Shown here piece by piece: positions 58,904 to 64,000 of a stretch of DNA of 64,000 nucleotides. The stretch spans positions 310,001 through 374,000 of the forward strand of contig JARWMV010000246.1 of NCBI GenBank assembly GCA_030998015.1, in the 5' to 3' direction. Within the stretch, counting starts at the first letter, position 1. Each line of letters starts with the position of its first letter. The notes below the pieces were generated by a model. It saw nothing but the letters and a program-made list of their open reading frames with translations. It did not search any database and was not told the DNA's origin. The stretch is from Ceratorhiza oryzae-sativae. Its lineage: Eukaryota; Basidiomycota; Agaricomycetes; Cantharellales; Ceratobasidiaceae. The translations under genes were made by a program, and so were the position numbers.

Positions 58904-61900
58904 CTAGACATGCTCCTTGCCCCACTGGTAGACAACGTCGTCCGGCTTGGTGTCGGGATGAATCTGGAACTGACCCCTGAACAACGCAGAACTCGACTTG
59001 GACGGATCCGCTCCAGCCGGATCCTCGAGCTTTCCACCAGACTGAGGAGCCCAACCAGCACCAACAGACGAAACGACCAACGTCGGGACCATGGCCATCA
59101 GCGACGGGAATATGCCAACATCCGAGTCGTCATCCTGGCTTGCACGCTGGGACCGGCTCTTGCGCACAAACGACGACGAACGCATACGAGCACCCCGGAC
59201 GTGGGAGAAAGTCTCTAGTCGATCGCGGACCTGGTTGATCGCGGGGTTCCAGCGGATCTTGGCCTCTTCGCGCTTGCGCTCCTCTTCTTCCTTCTTCTCA
59301 GCCTTGGTCAACTTGGGCGGGGCACTGGGATCGCGCATAATACGGAGGGCAATAAACAGACGCTCGACGGGGGGAGTTGGGATGCAGCGAATAAGGAAAC
59401 CGAGAGGGATGGAAACAAAGCCGAGCGCGATCGACATGCCCCAGTCACGACCGTTCATCGACGTGACCTGGAACGCGGCACCGCCAAAGAACACAATAAG
59501 AATCTGAATAGCGACCTCTGCAAAAAGCTCGTCAGCGGATCCCTTCCAAACGTGAATGAAAAGTCAACGCACCGATTAAAGTGATGCCGATGAAATACCA
59601 ATTCTTTGACAGCCCGCGGAAGATGTTCTTGTCGTTTGTCAAACTCCTGCAGTTGACCGAGTTGAAGATCTGGCAAAACACAAAAGTATTGAACACCATG
59701 GTCGAGAGCTCGGACGTCTGCTTCTCGGTCGTATATCCCCAGAAACTGCACCAGCGAAATGGAAGAGCAATACGATGAATGTTTGGTAGATCGACTGGCC
59801 AATGATCATCTTGCCCATGTCAACCGAGAACAATGGCGCAGTCTTGCGATCAGGCATCCGGTTAAGGAGTTCCGGCGAGGCAGGGTCGTGGCGAGCGCGA
59901 GAGCGGCAAAGGTGTCCATGATAATGTTGATCCAGAGCAATTGAACAGCAGTGAGGACAGATTCCTCCTCGTCACTGGCAACAGCCGAAACAAACGTGAT
60001 GATAACCGCGGTAATATTGACCGAGACCTGGAACTGGAGGAACTTGCGCACGGCATCGTTGACGCAACGACCCCACATGATCGCCGAGACAATCGACGAA
60101 AAGTTGTCGTCCATGAGAATGATATCCGAGGCCTCCTTGGCGATCTCCGTTCCGGCAATACCCATCGAGAAACCGACGTTGGCGTGTTTGAGCGCAGGTC
60201 CGTCGTTGGTACCGTCACCGGTCACACCGACAATCTCGCCAAGGCTCTTGAGCGTATCGACCAAAATCCGCTTGTCCTCGGGCGACGAACGAGCCAGAAC
60301 CTGGAGGCGTGGCACAATCTCACGCTGCTCCTCGGGCGAAAGCCGACGGAAGACGGGACCCTCCATAATGATGCCACCGGCCGTAAAGATACCGCACTGG
60401 GACGCGATGGAACGGGCAGTCAGGACGTTGTCACCCGTGCACATCTTGATCGTAACGCCAGCACCGAGACACTTGGCCACGGCCTCCTTGACACCAGGAC
60501 GAAGCGGATCCTCGATACCGACAATACCGATCAGAGTCAGGTCGTTGGCAATGGTCTCGTATGGAACCTCGTCGATGGCACCGGTGTGTCCCGCGGGCGG
60601 CCACTGCTCAAAGTCGCGGTAGGCAAGTGCGATCGTGCGAAGCATCTGATTGGCATAGAAAATGATTGTCCGGGAAATATTCTCTTCCTCGAGCTCGGTA
60701 ATCGGGGCAGTCTCGACCTCTTTGGAATCCGAAGCCTGGCCAGGACGATGAACGACAACATGGCGCTTGCACACGCGGGTCAAGATTTCAGATGCGCCCT
60801 TGAGGTACAAACGTGATTTGCCGTTGGCAAGTCGGACAACAACGCCCATCGCCTTGCGCTCGCTCGAAAACGGAATCATCTGGACGATATCGGCGCCCGA
60901 ACGAGTCTGCTGATACGGGGCCCACTTCAAATCCTTGGCAAAATTGAGGAGTGCAGTCTCGGTCTTGGATCCCACAAACTCGACCTCGCCTGTCTCGGGG
61001 TTCTTGTCCTCAAATGCGGTAGAGTTGACCGCGATAGCCTCGTTGAACATGCTGCGAAGCGGCTCCACGATCACCGAATTGAGTTCGGCCATCTCGAGCG
61101 GAAAGTCGTCCTTGTGGCTCTTGTTGCGGGCGGAATCCTTGGACTGATCATCGAGGACGTGGTTGACGTTCTGACGACCCGAGTTCTCGGACAAGCGCTG
61201 GACAAACTTGCAGTGGATACCGACGGATCCGGCAACGACCGACATGACGTTTGGGTAAGTGTACCAGTCTTGTCGGTGCAGACAACGCTAGCATTGGCCA
61301 TGGTCTCGCAGGAACCGAGGACACGGACGAGCAGGCGCTCCTTGGTCATGCGCTTAGTGGCAAACGCGAGCGCGAGTGTGACAGCGAGTGGAAGACCTAA
61401 AGCATACAGTCAGTCACGGCCGTGTGGCAAGATTTTGGCTTGGCGCACCTTCAGGAACGGCCACGACGATCAAAGTCACGGAAATAATGAGGATCTGGAC
61501 GAACGACATGGCCTTTTCGTTTGCAGATCTAGACGAAATTGAGACACCGTGTGACGCTTAGAGTGTTCTACTAACCGTTCCGACTTGGTCTTGAGCTGGA
61601 TAAAGAACTTGATCATCAAGGCGGTGAACAGAATGAGACCAGCGGCAGAACCAAGCTTGGCAATCAGCTCGGCGAGGGCGTTGAGCTTGAGCTGCAGCGG
61701 TGTGCTTTCGGCATCTCCAGACAAAGCTAAAAACGATATTAGTAAATGCGGTAGTCCAATTAGTTCAACGCACCAGCCATGATGCGGCCGTTGAACGACT
61801 TTGGACCGACCGCAATGACCGCATATTGACCGACACCCTCGAGAACCTTGGAACCAGAGACAATAAAGCAGTCCAGCTTGGCCTTTTGGTCGGGTTTGAG

Positions 61901-63383
61901 GCCCTGAGTTCCTCCTGGCACTCGTCGTAGGTTGCCTTTTTGATCGCATCCGACTCGCCAGTTGCCCCCGACTCGTCACATCGCACATTGTGTCCACGGA
62001 GGAAAACACCATCACATGGAATGATCTCACCAGGCTCGAGAAGGGCAATGTCGCCGACGAGGACATCCTATTCGGGCAAGTTAGCGCTCGCCTGTCAGCC
62101 AGGATCTGGAATCATGTACCTTGACGTTGATGACCTGTTCCTTTCCGTCGCGAATAACTTTGACGCCTCGATCTTCCTTCTTCGTTGAGCTTGCGGAATT
62201 GACGCTCCTTTTGCCAATCGTTGAGAGATCCAACGATGACGACAATAAAATGGCGATCATGATTGGCCACGCCTTCGACCCAATCTGCAAACCACACGTT
62301 AGCCTGCGCTTTGCACAAGAAGCAGCGCATAGAATACGCACCAACTTTGGGTGCCTGACAAGTACGGTTTATGCCGTCGCTACACAGGATTGGCGGGTGT
62401 TTGGTGCCAAAGTCTGAATAGAGGCCGAGAGCCAAGGAAACGACAGCGGCAATCGACAAAAGAACCTGTATACAAATTCAGGACACATGGCAGGACACGG
62501 AAATGCGGCCAACGTACCAAGACTTTGTCCTTGAGTGCTAACCACATGAGCAGCAGAAGACTCTTGCTCTTCCGCGTAGGCATGATGTTGGAACCGTACA
62601 CGCGTTTCCTGTCCTCGACAGAGGCGCGGGTGACGTCGGAATCGCCCCCGGCGCCCGCACCACCGCCATGGCCGCTTTCAGGATCCGTTCTTTGTCCGGA
62701 TTCCGTGTACTGCCAGCTTCTGAGCCCGAGGTTTGGGTCGGTACCGAGGCCGTGTAGTAAGCCTGAGGTGCCGCCCATGGCCTGCAGAGCCTGCAAGCTC
62801 TTTGGATCGACCAGGGACGCAAGCACCAGGGGTTTCTGCTGAAACGGTCCTGGGGTCGGTCTGGTCCTGGGAGGGGTCGACACGGGTCAGGGGCTCGTCG
62901 CCGTCGTCCGACGTTTTCGACTTTTTCTAGAACAGTTGTGAGATTACATAAAGCGTGAGATGAAGAGCAACCAACCTTGTCTTTTTCGGGCAGCAGAGTT
63001 ACGGCTGCGGTGGTGCCGCTGGGGGTTGGGGAGAGGACGCTCGCTTTTTCGTCGGGCACGGTGGACGTGTACGAGGTGACGCTCGCCTTGCGGGCGTGCT
63101 TGTTGGTGCCGGGCTGGAGAAGCGAGGACATGCCGCCGGCGGGGGACGAGTCGACGACGTTGTTGCGGAGTGCTCTGCTGTCCTGCCAGTGGACGCTGCT
63201 GTGGTTCGAGACCGTCGGGCTCGGCGGGACGCTCGAGCCGCCGGGCGACGGGGGCTGGGCAGAGAGGAACGCGGGGTCGGACGAGCTGCGGGCATGGGTG
63301 GGCTCGGGGGGCTGGATGGGGTCGGACTGGTTGTTGGAGTCGTCGGTGGTGACGATGGTGGGCAGGACGGGCTTGGACGCCAT
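58904..63383 (-). CDS. PMC1: P-type calcium ATPase, PMC1 type (vacuolar/plasma-membrane)
   Basis: P2B-type pump removing Ca2+ from the cytosol. Begins [20 protein letters not shown] with a long Ser/Pro-rich N-terminus, then [80 protein letters not shown] and [10 protein letters not shown]. The phosphorylation site is DKTGTLTQ (Asp codon 61272-61274). Further motifs are KGASEIL (nucleotide binding), [40 protein letters not shown] and [20 protein letters not shown]. The C-terminal membrane part has [20 protein letters not shown]. The cytosolic tail has [19 protein letters not shown] and a possible basic autoregulatory segment, ending YQWGKEHV at 58904. At least six frame breaks interrupt the coding sequence as written (near 62850, 62270, 62230, 61903, 61251, 59887, 59744). 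All lie in conserved positions. Confidence 0.95.
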
Positions 63384-64000
63384 GTCGCCGGGCTATTAAT
63401 GTGCGTTACGGAAGCTGGGGCAAGTACGTGAGCGGCCGGGAGAGAGGCGTGTGATGCCGTCACTTACTCTCGTCGCGCACTGATCAAGACTGCGAGCGCG
63501 CCGTTGTGCAAGCCGATTCCAGCAGACGAAGAGGGGAGGATGCCGTTATGCTCCTCTGGCCACACTCTTAAAACAACCAACTCCAACCGTAGAAAAGTCG
63601 TTCGGAAACAGGCAGTGCCCGCCAAGGGACCCGGATTCCTCCCGGATTCCACGCCGATCCCGCCACAATCCCGCACCCGCTGCGCCAAGTCTCGCTTGGT
63701 CCGCGTCACCACATGTTGGGCGACATCATCCCGCAAGTCCAGGCATCATTCCATTATCCATACGGCCCCCTAACAAATCACGCCCGCCCCGCATGGGATC
63801 CCCTCGATAAATGACGCCTAGCACCCCTCGTGCATCAACCACCACGACACATGGCCAACACACCTCGCTCGTTTCAACCCATTTCGAATAACCCGCATAC
63901 ATATCCAAAAGCGTTTCCCAGTTTCTCTCCCGCTGTGCCCGGCCACCCAGTATATGCTCGGTCTATTCTGGTGGGTGGGCTTTGGCCCCACATCCGCCTT
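63384..64000. other. Upstream region of the calcium pump
   Basis: Contains the PMC1 promoter and probably 5' UTR. No TATA box or gene recognised; the window ends here. Confidence 0.45.

Noticed and set aside
59941..60816. 291-codon open frame on the + strand
   Set aside because: It lies antisense to the phosphorylation/nucleotide-binding part of the calcium ATPase, whose motifs are unmistakable; the + frame shows no domain.

Overview
The window is nuclear DNA of a filamentous basidiomycete. Almost every gene is split by many introns of about 50-60 nt, with CTRAC-type branch points a short way before the 3' splice site. Genes are packed on both strands, and the families (Yvc1-type TRP channel, basidiomycete arrestin-like proteins, AreA-like/DUF3295 protein, single-domain DPBB secreted protein) are typical of Agaricomycetes. 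A Rhizoctonia/Ceratobasidium-type fungus would fit, but that is an inference from gene content and style. I saw no prokaryotic features, CRISPR arrays, rRNA or convincing tRNA.

Layout. 0-11 kb: ALG12 mannosyltransferase (-), vacuolar TRP channel YVC1 (+), an STK32/YANK-type kinase (+), the meiotic recombinase SPO11 (-). 12-16 kb: protein phosphatase 1 inhibitor YPI1 (+) and a small secreted DPBB protein (-), separated by a gene-poor stretch. 16.5-20.3 kb: a divergent galactose pair, galactokinase (-) and galactose mutarotase (+), sharing a 313-bp promoter with a perfect 10-bp inverted repeat. 20.5-24.9 kb: a Ser/Pro-rich protein with a KEN motif (-) and COQ4 (+). 24.9-35.6 kb: gene-poor, holding ribosomal protein S10 (-) and an Sfp1-like zinc-finger regulator (+). 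35.6-47.4 kb: AreA-like/DUF3295 protein, formamidase, PLP-homeostasis protein, three-finger C2H2 regulator and a coiled-coil protein, all (+). 47.5-64 kb: two tandem arrestin-like genes (-), a conserved-looking unknown (+), a J-domain protein (-), a metacaspase (-), two unknowns (-), and a PMC1-type calcium ATPase (-).

Working links: YVC1 and the PMC1-type pump would act oppositely on vacuolar calcium. Galactokinase and mutarotase are consecutive steps of the Leloir pathway. Formamidase and the AreA-like protein both point to nitrogen metabolism. The Sfp1-like factor and RPS10 belong to the growth/ribosome programme.

The most striking property of the window is that many conserved genes, including essential RPS10 and COQ4, are interrupted by one- or two-base frame breaks, mostly a single missing base in a short homopolymer. 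This looks like a consensus-sequence artefact rather than biology, and it matters for anyone using the translations. Biological oddities are four apparent GC-AG introns, a 983-nt intron in ALG12, the promoter palindrome of the GAL pair, and a kinase with DLN in place of DFG.
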